Positions 1-7,302 of a stretch of 64,000 nt of DNA are shown one piece after another. Source of the stretch: Corynebacterium mustelae. GTDB lineage: Bacteria > Actinomycetota > Actinomycetes > Mycobacteriales > Mycobacteriaceae. Within the stretch, counting starts at the first letter, position 1, and every line of letters begins with the position of its first letter. Location of the stretch: assembly GCF_001020985.1 (NCBI RefSeq), contig NZ_CP011542.1, positions 1,550,001-1,614,000 of the forward strand, read 5' to 3'. Under the pieces are notes generated by a model that was given only the letters and a program-made list of their open reading frames with translations, did no database searches and had not been told where the DNA came from. A program made the translations under genes and the position numbers.

Positions 1-1
1 A

Positions 2-628
2 CACCAGGTCTATATTGTTTGTCCTCGAATCTCCGAAGAAGGCGGGGTAGAAGATCTTTACCAAGACTGGGGCTATGGTGTGTTTAAAAACCATCGGGTG
101 GGTATGCTGCATGGGCAGATGCACCCAGATGATAAAGACAAAGTAATGGGGCAATTCGCTAGCCACGAGATTGATATTCTATTCGCGACCACCGTCATTG
201 AGGTTGGCATTGACGTACCCAACGCCACGGTGATGCTGGTCCGAGAAGCCGAAAATTTCGGAGTATCCCAGCTACACCAATTGCGCGGCCGTGTGGGGCG
301 TGGTGGCAACGAATCTATCTGCTTTTTCCACCACGCTAGCGACAAAGACAGTCCTGCCGACCTGCGGCTGCGCCACATGGCCCAAACCACCGACGGCTTT
401 GAAGTTGCTGATATTGATTTGCTTTACCGCCAAGAAGGCGACGTGCTAGGTACAACCCAATCAGGCAACAGGCGAAAAGTGAAATATCTGAATCTTGTTC
501 GCGATATCAAATGGATTGAACGGGCGAATGCTGACGCAAAAGTCATTGTTACAGAGGATCCGAACCTGGCTAAGCAGCTTGTCGCCGGTATAGATGACAA
601 GGCACAGGACTACTTGGATAAGTCGTAG
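2..628 (+). CDS. recG: ATP-dependent DNA helicase RecG, C-terminal part
   Basis: The reading frame is open from the window edge, so the start lies upstream and only the last 208 residues are seen. RecG remodels stalled replication forks and branched DNA in the cytoplasm. The visible part is the second RecA-like helicase lobe. It holds the DIxFATTVIEVGIDVPNA motif (about residues 57-75 of this fragment) and the motif VI region HQLRGRVGRG (about residues 93-102) with its arginine fingers, followed by the C-terminal segment typical of RecG (RQEGDVLGTTQSG). It is followed after 25 bases by a biotinyl-type gene and then rsmD and coaD, the usual actinobacterial order. The stop is TAG at 626-628. 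No sign of damage. Confidence 0.95.
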   Translation, partial: HQVYIVCPRISEEGGVEDLYQDWGYGVFKNHRVGMLHGQMHPDDKDKVMGQFASHEIDILFATTVIEVGIDVPNATVMLVREAENFGVSQLHQLRGRVGRGGNESICFFHHASDKDSPADLRLRHMAQTTDGFEVADIDLLYRQEGDVLGTTQSGNRRKVKYLNLVRDIKWIERANADAKVIVTEDPNLAKQLVAGIDDKAQDYLDKS

Positions 629-653
629 CCTAGGAGTTTGATAAGGTAGTGCC

Positions 654-866
654 ATGAAAATCTGTGCGCCATTTGCTGGCATTGTTCATTTCAAGGTGGC
701 CGAGGGTGACAAAGTTGCCACTGGTCAAGAAATTGCCAGCGTAGAGGCCGTAAAACTAGAAGCGCCAGTGCTTGCTCCCGGCCCCGGAATCGTATCCAAA
801 CTGTGTGTATCAGATTTTGGCGATGTGATCGGTGGGGCAGAATTACTCATCTTGACGGAAGGCTAA
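654..866 (+). CDS. Biotin/lipoyl-attachment domain mini protein
   Basis: A 70-residue protein that is a single biotinyl/lipoyl domain, with KICAPFAGIVHF at the start, a turn with the lysine in EAVKLEAP (Lys34), and GxVIGGAELL at the end. The acceptor lysine is present, but the flanking methionines of the classical AMKM biotinylation motif are Val and Leu. Modification by BirA is therefore less certain than in a true biotin carboxyl carrier. No carboxylase genes are nearby. It lies between recG and rsmD, and its TAA stop overlaps an ATG (TAATG) in the rsmD frame, suggesting co-transcription. Family assignment is firm; the partner enzyme and modification state are inference. Confidence 0.8.
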   Translation: MKICAPFAGIVHFKVAEGDKVATGQEIASVEAVKLEAPVLAPGPGIVSKLCVSDFGDVIGGAELLILTEG

Positions 867-883
867 TGCATAAAACTATGGGA

Positions 884-1477
884 ATGACTCGAATCATCTC
901 TGGCGAAGCACGCGGACGAAAGATCAAAGTTCCACCTGAGGGTACCCGTCCCACCTCTGACCGGGCACGGGAAGGCCTTTTTTCTTCCCTCCAGGTACGT
1001 TTTGGCTTTCAAGACGCTGTCGTTCTCGACTTATTTGCTGGCTCGGGTGCGCTTGGATTGGAGGCTGCGTCGCGGGGCGCTGCTGAGGTCGTCTTAGTGG
1101 AATCCAACCCGAAGACGTGCGAAGTGATTCGCCATAACTGTTCCGTGGTGGGGCATCCGAATGTACGTATTGAGGAAATGCGGGCATCGACATATCTCGC
1201 TCAAGCTCCGAAAGAACATTTCGATATGGTACTTGCCGATCCGCCTTACGATCTTGCCGATTCCGCGATCATAGAAATGCTTCACGCCCTAATCCCAGTG
1301 CTTGTCGACGGCGCGGCTGTCGTCATCGAACGCCACCGTGATTCGGCGCCCACCGAGTGGCCTGCCGGGTTTGTTCCGACCACCCAAAAGTTAAAGAAAC
1401 GCACCTTTGGTATTGCCCGAATGGACATGGCGGTATTTCACCGGGACGAAGTAGACGGCGCCGTCAGTTTTAGCTAA
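884..1477 (+). CDS. rsmD: 16S rRNA (guanine-N2-)-methyltransferase RsmD
   Basis: A 197-residue class I SAM-dependent methyltransferase that methylates G966 of 16S rRNA. It starts with the family hallmark MTRIISGEARGRK. It has the RPTSDRAREGLFSSL substrate helix, the SAM-binding loop VLDLFAGSGALGLEAASRGA (near residues 45-64) and the catalytic DPPY motif (near residue 120). Alternative in-frame ATGs lie at 866 (overlapping the previous stop, TAATG) and 878. The GGAAGG at 857-862 is only 3 bases from the 866 ATG, so I chose 884, where family similarity begins, but 866 is possible. It is followed 11 bases later by coaD, its usual partner. Confidence 0.92.
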   Translation: MTRIISGEARGRKIKVPPEGTRPTSDRAREGLFSSLQVRFGFQDAVVLDLFAGSGALGLEAASRGAAEVVLVESNPKTCEVIRHNCSVVGHPNVRIEEMRASTYLAQAPKEHFDMVLADPPYDLADSAIIEMLHALIPVLVDGAAVVIERHRDSAPTEWPAGFVPTTQKLKKRTFGIARMDMAVFHRDEVDGAVSFS

Positions 1478-1488
1478 AGGAACACCAT

Positions 1489-1995
1489 ATGGAAACTCCA
1501 GTTACTCCCACCGTTCACCGCGCTGTATGCCCAGGGTCGTTTGACCCAGTGACCATGGGCCACCTCGATATTTTTCGACGTGCGGCCGCGCAATTCGATG
1601 AAGTTGTTGTACTTGTTACCGGCAATCCCAACAAAAATTCAGGACTATTCAGTATCGATGAGCGGCTGGAGTTGGTGCGCTCTGCAACAACGGAAATCCC
1701 CAACCTTCGCGTGGATTGGTGGTCTGGCCTGCTGGTTAATTACACCACCGAACATAATATTGGTGTGATAGTCAAGGGGTTGCGCTCCGCACTTGACTAT
1801 GAATACGAAATACCAATGGCACAGATGAACCGAAACCTCACCGGTGTCGACACAGTATTTTTCATGACCGACCCGAAGTACGGACATGTTTCCTCCACGT
1901 TATGCAAAGAAGTGGTGAAGTACGGCGGGGACATTCGGGACATGTTGCCTGCGGAAGTTGAGAAAGCCATTAAAGCAAAGTATGCACCTAGCTAA
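1489..1995 (+). CDS. coaD: Phosphopantetheine adenylyltransferase
   Basis: A 168-residue nucleotidyltransferase that makes dephospho-CoA from 4'-phosphopantetheine and ATP, the penultimate step of CoA synthesis. The later coaE (49084) does the last step. The nucleotide-binding PGSFDPVTMGHLDI motif (TxGH) is near residue 16, VKGLRSALDYEYE near residue 94, and the SSTLCKEVVKYGG signature near residue 130. An AAAGGA ribosome site at 1476-1481 precedes the ATG. About eight residues precede the usual family start, which is minor. The gene follows rsmD in a likely operon. Confidence 0.95.
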   Translation: METPVTPTVHRAVCPGSFDPVTMGHLDIFRRAAAQFDEVVVLVTGNPNKNSGLFSIDERLELVRSATTEIPNLRVDWWSGLLVNYTTEHNIGVIVKGLRSALDYEYEIPMAQMNRNLTGVDTVFFMTDPKYGHVSSTLCKEVVKYGGDIRDMLPAEVEKAIKAKYAPS

Positions 1996-2058
1996 AAACT
2001 GATCGTGGCTTTTTAGGGCGCACTTGTTTTCTCTCGTTGGAAAGGCGGCAACCTTATC

Positions 2059-2820
2059 ATGCTCTCCGGTTTTAGCCTCGGCGTTGTTGTGTTTGTGGTC
2101 GTGTTCATTGGTTCGTTTCTCCAACGTGTCTCTGGCATGGGGCTTGGGCTTGTCGCGGGCCCAGTTCTTAGCCTGATCCTCGGACCTGTGGAAGGCATTT
2201 TGGTAGTCAATGTTCTGGCCGTCATTAATGCTGTGTTCGCTACGATTTCCGTGAGGAATCTCATAGAATGGCAAAAATTTTGGCTAATTAGTCCAATCCT
2301 TGTATTCGGAATACTTCCAGGGGCTTGGTTGGTGCGCACGCTTGAACCAGGTTTAATGCAGGCACTAGTCGGCATGATATTGCTGTTAGCCCTGTCGTTT
2401 GTCAGTTTTGGTTCTCAGTGTTTGCCGACCGTTTCAGGAAGATGGCCTGCAGCTTTTTCCGGATTAATAGCTGGTTTTACCAGTGCATTAGCTGGCGTCG
2501 CGGGTCCCGCCATTACAGTGTATGCCCAAGCTTCAAAGTGGGAGCAACGCAGTTTTGCCGCCACCTTGCAGCCAATATTTTTTGTTTCTGGTTTGATCTC
2601 GATTGTCGCGAAGGTCGGGTTCATCGGTTTCACCCCGATCACCACTACTAGCCCTGTGGTGTGGATTGGTGGCGTGTGCGCCATGATTGTCGGCATTTTC
2701 CTCGGGGTGAAGGCGGAAGCTTCCATACCTCGTACGAAAGCCCGGACACTTGCAGTCGCACTCGCTATGGCAGGCGGCGCGACTGCCCTTGTTCGTGGAA
2801 TCCTGGCACTGATCAGTTAG
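2059..2820 (+). CDS. TSUP-family (TauE/SafE) membrane permease
   Basis: A 253-residue integral membrane protein with about seven or eight hydrophobic segments and the two-fold repeated layout of the sulfite exporter TauE/SafE family. The first repeat contains FIGSFLQRVSGMGLGLVAGP and the second GLIAGFTSALAGVAGPAITVYAQ, both showing the small-residue-rich helices of this family. Members export or import sulfite, sulfoacetate or other organosulfur anions; the substrate here is unknown. It is on the same strand as coaD, 63 bases after it, and faces the convergent ABC transporter operon. Confidence 0.8.
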   Translation: MLSGFSLGVVVFVVVFIGSFLQRVSGMGLGLVAGPVLSLILGPVEGILVVNVLAVINAVFATISVRNLIEWQKFWLISPILVFGILPGAWLVRTLEPGLMQALVGMILLLALSFVSFGSQCLPTVSGRWPAAFSGLIAGFTSALAGVAGPAITVYAQASKWEQRSFAATLQPIFFVSGLISIVAKVGFIGFTPITTTSPVVWIGGVCAMIVGIFLGVKAEASIPRTKARTLAVALAMAGGATALVRGILALIS

Positions 2821-2883
2821 CAAATTCAGGTACGTATCTAAGACCTAAGCGGTTAGTCGAATGTTGCTTGTGAGTTTCTGGGT

Positions 2884-3657
2884 TTAAAGCAGGCTGGAGA
2901 GAAACGCTTTGGTACGCTCATGCTGCGGATAATCAATCACCTCTGCAGGGGAGCCTGATTCGACCACAACTCCGCCATCCATAAATACCACTTGGTCGCT
3001 GACTTCCCGGGCGAAGCCCATCTCGTGGGTAACAACAAGCATTGTCATCCCATCAGCAGCCAACTGCCGCATGACTCGTAGCACTTCACCTACCAGCTCG
3101 GGGTCAAGTGCGGAGGTTGGCTCGTCGAAAAGCATGAGTTTAGGTTCCATGGCTACGGCGCGGGCGATGGCGACACGTTGTTGCTGCCCGCCGGACAATT
3201 GGCTGGGGTAAGCATCGGCTTTGTGTTTTAAACCAACCTGCTCCAGCAACTTCAACGCCTGTTGCCTCGCTTGTTCAGCTGGTACCCCTTTAACGTGAAT
3301 GGGTGCCTCAATGACATTTTCAAGAGCGGTACGGTGTGGAAACAGATTGAAATTCTGGAATACCATGCCGATGCCAGAGCGCTGGCGCGCAGCTTCCTTT
3401 TCGGAAATCTCGTATAGGGTACCGTTTTTCTCCTTATAGCCGATTAACTCACCATCGACATAAAGCCTGCCGGCAGTGATCTTTTCTAGGTGATTTACAC
3501 ACCGTAAAAAGGTAGATTTTCCGGAGCCGGATGGTCCGATCAGACAGGTGACGGTGCCTTTAGGTACTTGCAGGTCAATCCCGTTAAGTACATCTAACCC
3601 GGAGAAAGATTTGCATACCTGCTGCGCGTCGATCATTAATGTTTCGGTTTCAGTCAC
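2884..3657 (-). CDS. Polar amino acid ABC transporter ATPase
   Basis: A 257-residue ATP-binding subunit. It has Walker [10 protein letters not shown] (near residue 41), the Q-loop [12 protein letters not shown], the signature LSGGQQQR, Walker [13 protein letters not shown] and the switch histidine VVTHEM. A short insertion ([17 protein letters not shown]) between the Walker A and Q-loop regions is typical of the GlnQ/HisP polar amino acid group. It is the last gene of a three-gene minus-strand operon after the binding protein and permease, starting 17 bases after the permease stop. Substrate is probably glutamine or another polar amino acid, not determinable here. The Walker B codons contain one copy of the repeated GCTTTTCGACG word (3124-3132). 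Confidence 0.92.
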   Translation of the reverse strand: MTETETLMIDAQQVCKSFSGLDVLNGIDLQVPKGTVTCLIGPSGSGKSTFLRCVNHLEKITAGRLYVDGELIGYKEKNGTLYEISEKEAARQRSGIGMVFQNFNLFPHRTALENVIEAPIHVKGVPAEQARQQALKLLEQVGLKHKADAYPSQLSGGQQQRVAIARAVAMEPKLMLFDEPTSALDPELVGEVLRVMRQLAADGMTMLVVTHEMGFAREVSDQVVFMDGGVVVESGSPAEVIDYPQHERTKAFLSSLL

Positions 3658-3674
3658 GGTTGTAGCTTTCCTGA

Positions 3675-4604
3675 TTAATCGTTCGGGTGGCGGGCTGGGG
3701 GTTCCGGAACCACATTAACGTTACGGGGCAGAGTACCTTCAGCATCAGCGAGTGCAGCGAGTTGGCGTTGCGTCAATTCCCGAGTAGCACCTTTTTCAAA
3801 ATGCTTCTCCAGATAGTACTGGCCAACCATGAGCACTGAAGTTATGGCAAGATACCACGTAGCGGCTACAAGCAGCATGGGGACCGGTTCGAAAAGGCTA
3901 TTGGCAATATCCATGGAACGGCCAAAAAGCTCACCGGCATAGGGGATCGCCACAACAAGGGATGTGGTTTTGAGTAGAGAAATAAATTCATTACCAGTAG
4001 GTGGAATGATAATACGCATAGCCTGAGGCAAAACGGTGCGCCGGATAGTCATCCACCAGCTCATGCCCAAGGCCTTGGACGCTTCAGTTTGCCCTTCTGG
4101 TACGGCCTGAATACCGGCGCGCACAATCTCTGCCATGTAGGCGGCTTCGTTTAAACCTAAGCCGATTACTGCAAGGAAGAACGCGTTTTTGAGAATTTCG
4201 CGCAGGTCGAGTTCGGTGAAACCCACATCGATTGTTTTGAAAACAACCCCCGCTAAACCCCAGAAAACCAATTGCACATAGACTGGGGTGCCACGGAAGA
4301 TCCACAGGTATAACCATGCTAACCCGCGCAGCACCGGGTTAGGCGACATCCGCAACACAGCTAAGGTGCTGCCTAGAATGACACCTATCAACATAGCGAG
4401 AACCGTGATCGCTAGGGTGTGCATCGCAGCTTCAGCAATGCGGGTGTCAAGCAAATACCGGCGGTAGGTGGACCAACCGAAAGCCTCGTTTTGGGTGGCT
4501 GAATAGACAAACCACAGTGCTAATAAGGCAAGAATGATTGCGGCAACCCAACGGCTTGGGTGCGGCAATGACTTTGCCTGAATCGGTGTAGGCGTAGTGG
4601 TCAT
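3675..4604 (-). CDS. Polar amino acid ABC transporter permease
   Basis: A 309-residue inner membrane permease of the HisM/GlnP type, with about five hydrophobic segments. The EAA loop that contacts the ATPase is [22 protein letters not shown] (about residues 175-196). The N-terminus has one extra membrane helix ([18 protein letters not shown]) and the C-terminus carries a hydrophilic tail. It lies between the binding-protein gene (4700-5689) and the ATPase gene. The 95-base gap upstream contains a perfect hairpin that probably lowers its expression relative to the binding protein. Confidence 0.9.
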   Translation of the reverse strand: MTTTPTPIQAKSLPHPSRWVAAIILALLALWFVYSATQNEAFGWSTYRRYLLDTRIAEAAMHTLAITVLAMLIGVILGSTLAVLRMSPNPVLRGLAWLYLWIFRGTPVYVQLVFWGLAGVVFKTIDVGFTELDLREILKNAFFLAVIGLGLNEAAYMAEIVRAGIQAVPEGQTEASKALGMSWWMTIRRTVLPQAMRIIIPPTGNEFISLLKTTSLVVAIPYAGELFGRSMDIANSLFEPVPMLLVAATWYLAITSVLMVGQYYLEKHFEKGATRELTQRQLAALADAEGTLPRNVNVVPEPPARHPND

Positions 4605-4645
4605 ATAAGCACAATCCTTAAAGAATAACTAGATATGAAGATTAA

Positions 4646-4677
4646 ACTCGCTTAGCTTGAACCGAAGCTAAGCGAGT
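4646..4677 (-). terminator. Intercistronic hairpin in the ABC operon
   Basis: A perfect inverted repeat: ACTCGCTTAGCTT at 4646-4658, a six-base loop, and the complementary 13 bases at 4665-4677. It sits between the binding-protein and permease genes. There is no strong T-run, so partial termination or 3'-end protection of the binding-protein mRNA is more likely than full termination. Such hairpins commonly let periplasmic or lipoprotein binding subunits be made in excess over the membrane subunits. Confidence 0.7.
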
Positions 4678-4699
4678 AACACGTGTGAAATGAACGTGA

Positions 4700-5689
4700 T
4701 TATTTCACAGGTTCACCATTAATCAACGCTTCGGACACATGTCCATCGGTGAGGCCCCATTGATTCATAATCGTGGCGTAATCGCCAGTATCAATCAGAT
4801 GTTGAAGCGCAGCAGCCAACGCTGGAGCCAATTCAGAACCCTTCTTTACCGGCCATCCGTAATGGGCAGCATCAAAAATATCACCCGTTAAAGCGATGCG
4901 GCCATTGGAACGCTCAACAGCCCAGGCGGTGATAGGGGAATCAGCCGAAAAAGCGTCTGCCTTACCAAGGATTGCAGCATTTGCCGCCAAATCGGAAGTT
5001 TCAAACGCGATTTTATTAATTGGCTTCTTGCCGTCTTTTTCGCATTGCTCGGAACGGCGAGTGACATCTTCAGTATCGGAAACGGTAGTGCGTTGAACCG
5101 CGACGGTCAGGCCACAGGCATCGTCAGGATTGACTGGGTTATCTGGGGCAGAAGCCCATTGGATACCAGCATTAAAATAATTGACAAAATCATAGTTTTT
5201 GCGGCGTTCTTCATTATCAGTAAAGCCCGAAGCGCCGAAATCAACCGTGCCGCCAGATACTGCGGGCAGGATTAACGAGAAATCCTGATCGGATACGACA
5301 AGCTCTAAGCCCATGACAGAAGCTACCGCATGTGCCAGATCAATATCGAAACCGATGATATTGCCGCTTGGGTCTTTAAACTCCGCAGGCGCAAATGGGG
5401 GATTGGTACCGATAACGATTTTTCCATCCGCTGCAATATCTGCTGGAACCATAGCCGCAATTTCATCAACTTTGGCTGGTTTGATCTCTTGCCAACCTTC
5501 CGGAAGTCCGCCTTCTGCTGCTGGCAATCCGGCGGAATCAGTCGCTTCTGCACGAGCGGAACCGGAAGATGATGTGGAGGCACCTTCGGTGTTCGTAACA
5601 CAACCAGTAACCAGAGCGGCAGATACACACAAAGTGGCTGCGAGTATGCGGGAGGAAGAGCGATGCAAGATACCTAAAGTCATGCGCAT
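4700..5689 (-). CDS. Amino acid ABC transporter substrate-binding lipoprotein
   Basis: A 329-residue family 3 solute-binding protein. The N-terminus is a lipoprotein signal with lipobox LVTGC (Cys30), so it is lipid-anchored outside the membrane. A Ser-rich linker follows, then the binding domain beginning IVIGTNPPFAPAEFKDPSGNIIGFDIDLAHAVA, the standard opening of polar amino acid binding proteins. DFGASGFTDNEERRKNYDFV is the second conserved block. It is the first gene of the operon with permease and ATPase. The ATG at 5687-5689 lies only about eight bases from a TATGAT -10-like box, suggesting a leaderless or nearly leaderless mRNA. Confidence 0.9.
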   Translation of the reverse strand: MRMTLGILHRSSSRILAATLCVSAALVTGCVTNTEGASTSSSGSARAEATDSAGLPAAEGGLPEGWQEIKPAKVDEIAAMVPADIAADGKIVIGTNPPFAPAEFKDPSGNIIGFDIDLAHAVASVMGLELVVSDQDFSLILPAVSGGTVDFGASGFTDNEERRKNYDFVNYFNAGIQWASAPDNPVNPDDACGLTVAVQRTTVSDTEDVTRRSEQCEKDGKKPINKIAFETSDLAANAAILGKADAFSADSPITAWAVERSNGRIALTGDIFDAAHYGWPVKKGSELAPALAAALQHLIDTGDYATIMNQWGLTDGHVSEALINGEPVK

Positions 5690-5696
5690 AACCGTA

Positions 5697-5737
5697 TCAT
5701 ATTCAGGGGTATTCTGCCTAGAATGACCTCGGTCATT
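5697..5737 (-). promoter_or_regulatory. Putative promoter and palindromic operator of the ABC operon
   Basis: On the minus strand a -10-like TATGAT (5702-5697) lies just upstream of the binding-protein ATG. The expected -35 region (about 5720-5725) overlaps a 16-base palindrome-like site AATGACCTCGGTCATT (5722-5737) with 7-base arms. This arrangement would let a dimeric repressor block the promoter. The regulator is unknown. Position and symmetry are seen directly; function is inference. Confidence 0.45.
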
Positions 5738-6001
5738 GCGCTGTGATTGCTGTCATTTTTCACCGAACTATGCAGATAAAGGCTAGTAATTGTGCACAAC
5801 CTCGGATCGTATCCGCATCTTCAATGCCGAAGATCTTCGTATTTTAGCTATTTATAATATGCGTGTTGCTGAGGATGACACTGAATCCGGCAGCTTTGTT
5901 CCGGGCAGCTGATTAAGGTTATGCGGCTTCCATGAAGCCGCGTCGAAAAGTAAAAACCTGCATGACCACGACTTGTGATCATGCAGGAAAATCCTAGTGA
6001 T
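5738..6001. other. Intergenic region between ABC operon and DUF368 gene
   Basis: No gene seen. It holds a small perfect hairpin GCGGCTTC-CAT-GAAGCCGC (5923-5941), one copy of the repeated word as GTCGAAAAG (5942-5950) immediately after it, and the terminator of the DUF368 gene (5952-5987). AT-rich TATAAT-like sequence around 5850-5862 could be part of a promoter but has no clear -35 partner. Confidence 0.5.
5952..5987 (-). terminator. Rho-independent terminator of the DUF368 gene
   Basis: On the minus strand, 14 bases after the DUF368 stop, a 9-bp stem CCTGCATGA/TCATGCAGG (5957-5965 with 5979-5987) encloses a 13-base loop and is followed by TTTTT (5956-5952). Confidence 0.8.
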
Positions 6002-6934
6002 TTAGTTGGTGCTTGCAACCGTGCCAGTCTTATCCGTAAATCTTTCCAAAACCATGATGCCACCAGCAATGATGCCGCCGAGTGCCATCATACCAAACAG
6101 CCATCCGATGTCATTGCTTGGAGGTAAGAGGCCAGTTGAGTCGTCTTGCCACGGCCAGAGAGCACGAAGCGACCCGAGCATGAACCCAGCCATCGTCATC
6201 ATGGTCAGAGTGTGGTAATTGGTAATGAGGAATTTCAGCGTTTTAATAAATAGAGCCAAGCCTGTCATAGCGCCCAGAACAAATACTGCTATAACGACCA
6301 TATTGCGTTCCGATACTGCGCCGATTACTGGTTGGTAAAGCCCCATGGACAGCAGAATAAACGAACCGGAAATTCCTGGTAATACCAAAGCACACACGGC
6401 GATGGCTGCGGCACCAAAAATAATAATGAGAGGCGGATTGGGCTTTTCCGCAGAGGTAATGCCTGTAAGGAAGAAAATCGCTACAGCTGCAATGAGGAAC
6501 AACGCCATAGCAGCAAAACGGTTTTTAGCAAAATCCTGCTTATCGATCATCTTGATGGGAACGATCAGCGAAACCGCGACCATGCCCAGGAATAATGCAC
6601 GAGAGGTTTGCGGACTGAATTCAACAAACCGATGCATCACGCCACTTAATGCCAACACGGTGCCGACCATGCCAGCACCGATGGAAGCTAAAAATACCCA
6701 CTCCACTTTCGCTGCTGCCTGTTTGAAATTTTGCCGGTCAAAAACAGCGGTGCGCACTGCGTGCAGCAAGGCATCACCGTTGCGGATTGCGCGCTCATAA
6801 ATGCCCGTCACCAGCGCCACCGTGCCACCGGAGACACCAGGGACCATCTCCGCCAGGCCAATCAGGCAACCAACAATAACATTGACAACGTGACTTAGCG
6901 GCGAATTTTTTGCCAACTTCTGCGTGTCTGACAT
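6002..6934 (-). CDS. DUF368 membrane protein, undecaprenyl-phosphate translocase (PopT) family
   Basis: A 310-residue polytopic membrane protein. The DUF368 hallmark GLAEMVPGVSGGTVALVTGIYE is at residues 22-43, and a second inverted-repeat half, VLPGISGSFILLSMGLYQPV, is near residue 185. The family has been shown in other bacteria to return undecaprenyl phosphate to the cytoplasmic face of the membrane for reuse in cell-wall synthesis; this role is inferred from family. About eight to nine hydrophobic segments are visible. It is monocistronic, with its own terminator downstream, and ends in a short tail (ERFTDKTGTVASTN). Confidence 0.85.
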   Translation of the reverse strand: MSDTQKLAKNSPLSHVVNVIVGCLIGLAEMVPGVSGGTVALVTGIYERAIRNGDALLHAVRTAVFDRQNFKQAAAKVEWVFLASIGAGMVGTVLALSGVMHRFVEFSPQTSRALFLGMVAVSLIVPIKMIDKQDFAKNRFAAMALFLIAAVAIFFLTGITSAEKPNPPLIIIFGAAAIAVCALVLPGISGSFILLSMGLYQPVIGAVSERNMVVIAVFVLGAMTGLALFIKTLKFLITNYHTLTMMTMAGFMLGSLRALWPWQDDSTGLLPPSNDIGWLFGMMALGGIIAGGIMVLERFTDKTGTVASTN

Positions 6935-6983
6935 TAAACAAGCACCTTACGGTCGAGGGAATTTTTTCTAGTAGCGTACGGAT

Positions 6984-7030
6984 AAAAATAAAACTGCCTT
7001 TCACCCGTGCAGTTAGGCAAAAGACAGTTT
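6984..7030 (-). terminator. Terminator downstream of tRNA-Leu
   Basis: On the minus strand a 12-bp stem with two G-U pairs (7019-7030 with 6991-7002) is followed by TATTTTTATC (6990-6981). It starts 7 bases after the tRNA 3' end and is appropriate for ending its transcript. Confidence 0.7.
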
Positions 7031-7036
7031 ATAGTG

Positions 7037-7110
7037 TGCCCCAGGTGAGACTCGAACTCACACTGGACGGGTTTTGAATCCGTTGCCTCTGCCAATTGGG
7101 CTACTGGGGC
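7037..7110 (-). tRNA. tRNA-Leu (CAA), with short variable region
   Basis: Read on the minus strand. The acceptor stem is GCCCCAG/CTGGGGC with discriminator A (7037). A D arm with GCC/GGC stem and GG in the loop follows. The anticodon arm is ACGGA-TTCAAAA-CCCGT with anticodon CAA. The T arm is GTGAG-TTCGAGT-CTCAC. CCA is not encoded. Length is 74 bases. The variable region is only five bases (CCAGT), whereas bacterial tRNA-Leu normally has a long extra arm. The T-loop sequence fixes the strand, so the complementary reading as tRNA-Gln(UUG) is not supported. The last anticodon stem pair is A-C. Confidence 0.85.
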
Positions 7111-7302
7111 GCAAAGAAGATATTAGCCTAATGGGGAAGTAATGGTGAAATTAGCGTCATTATGTGGGCTTTTAATGGCGGATATGGCTTTTGCGGCCGC
7201 CGCTAACTACCCGTTAATTGTTTTGGCCTATGTGGATTGTCAATGAAAGATTGTCGATGCATTCCGCTATTCGGGTGGGGCTTTTCGCTAGACTGTTGGA
7301 CT

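Noticed and set aside
7037..7110. tRNA-Gln(UUG) on the plus strand
   Set aside because: The plus strand gives a TTG in the loop, but the T-loop TTCGAGT and D-loop GG occur only on the minus strand, so the gene is minus-strand with anticodon CAA.
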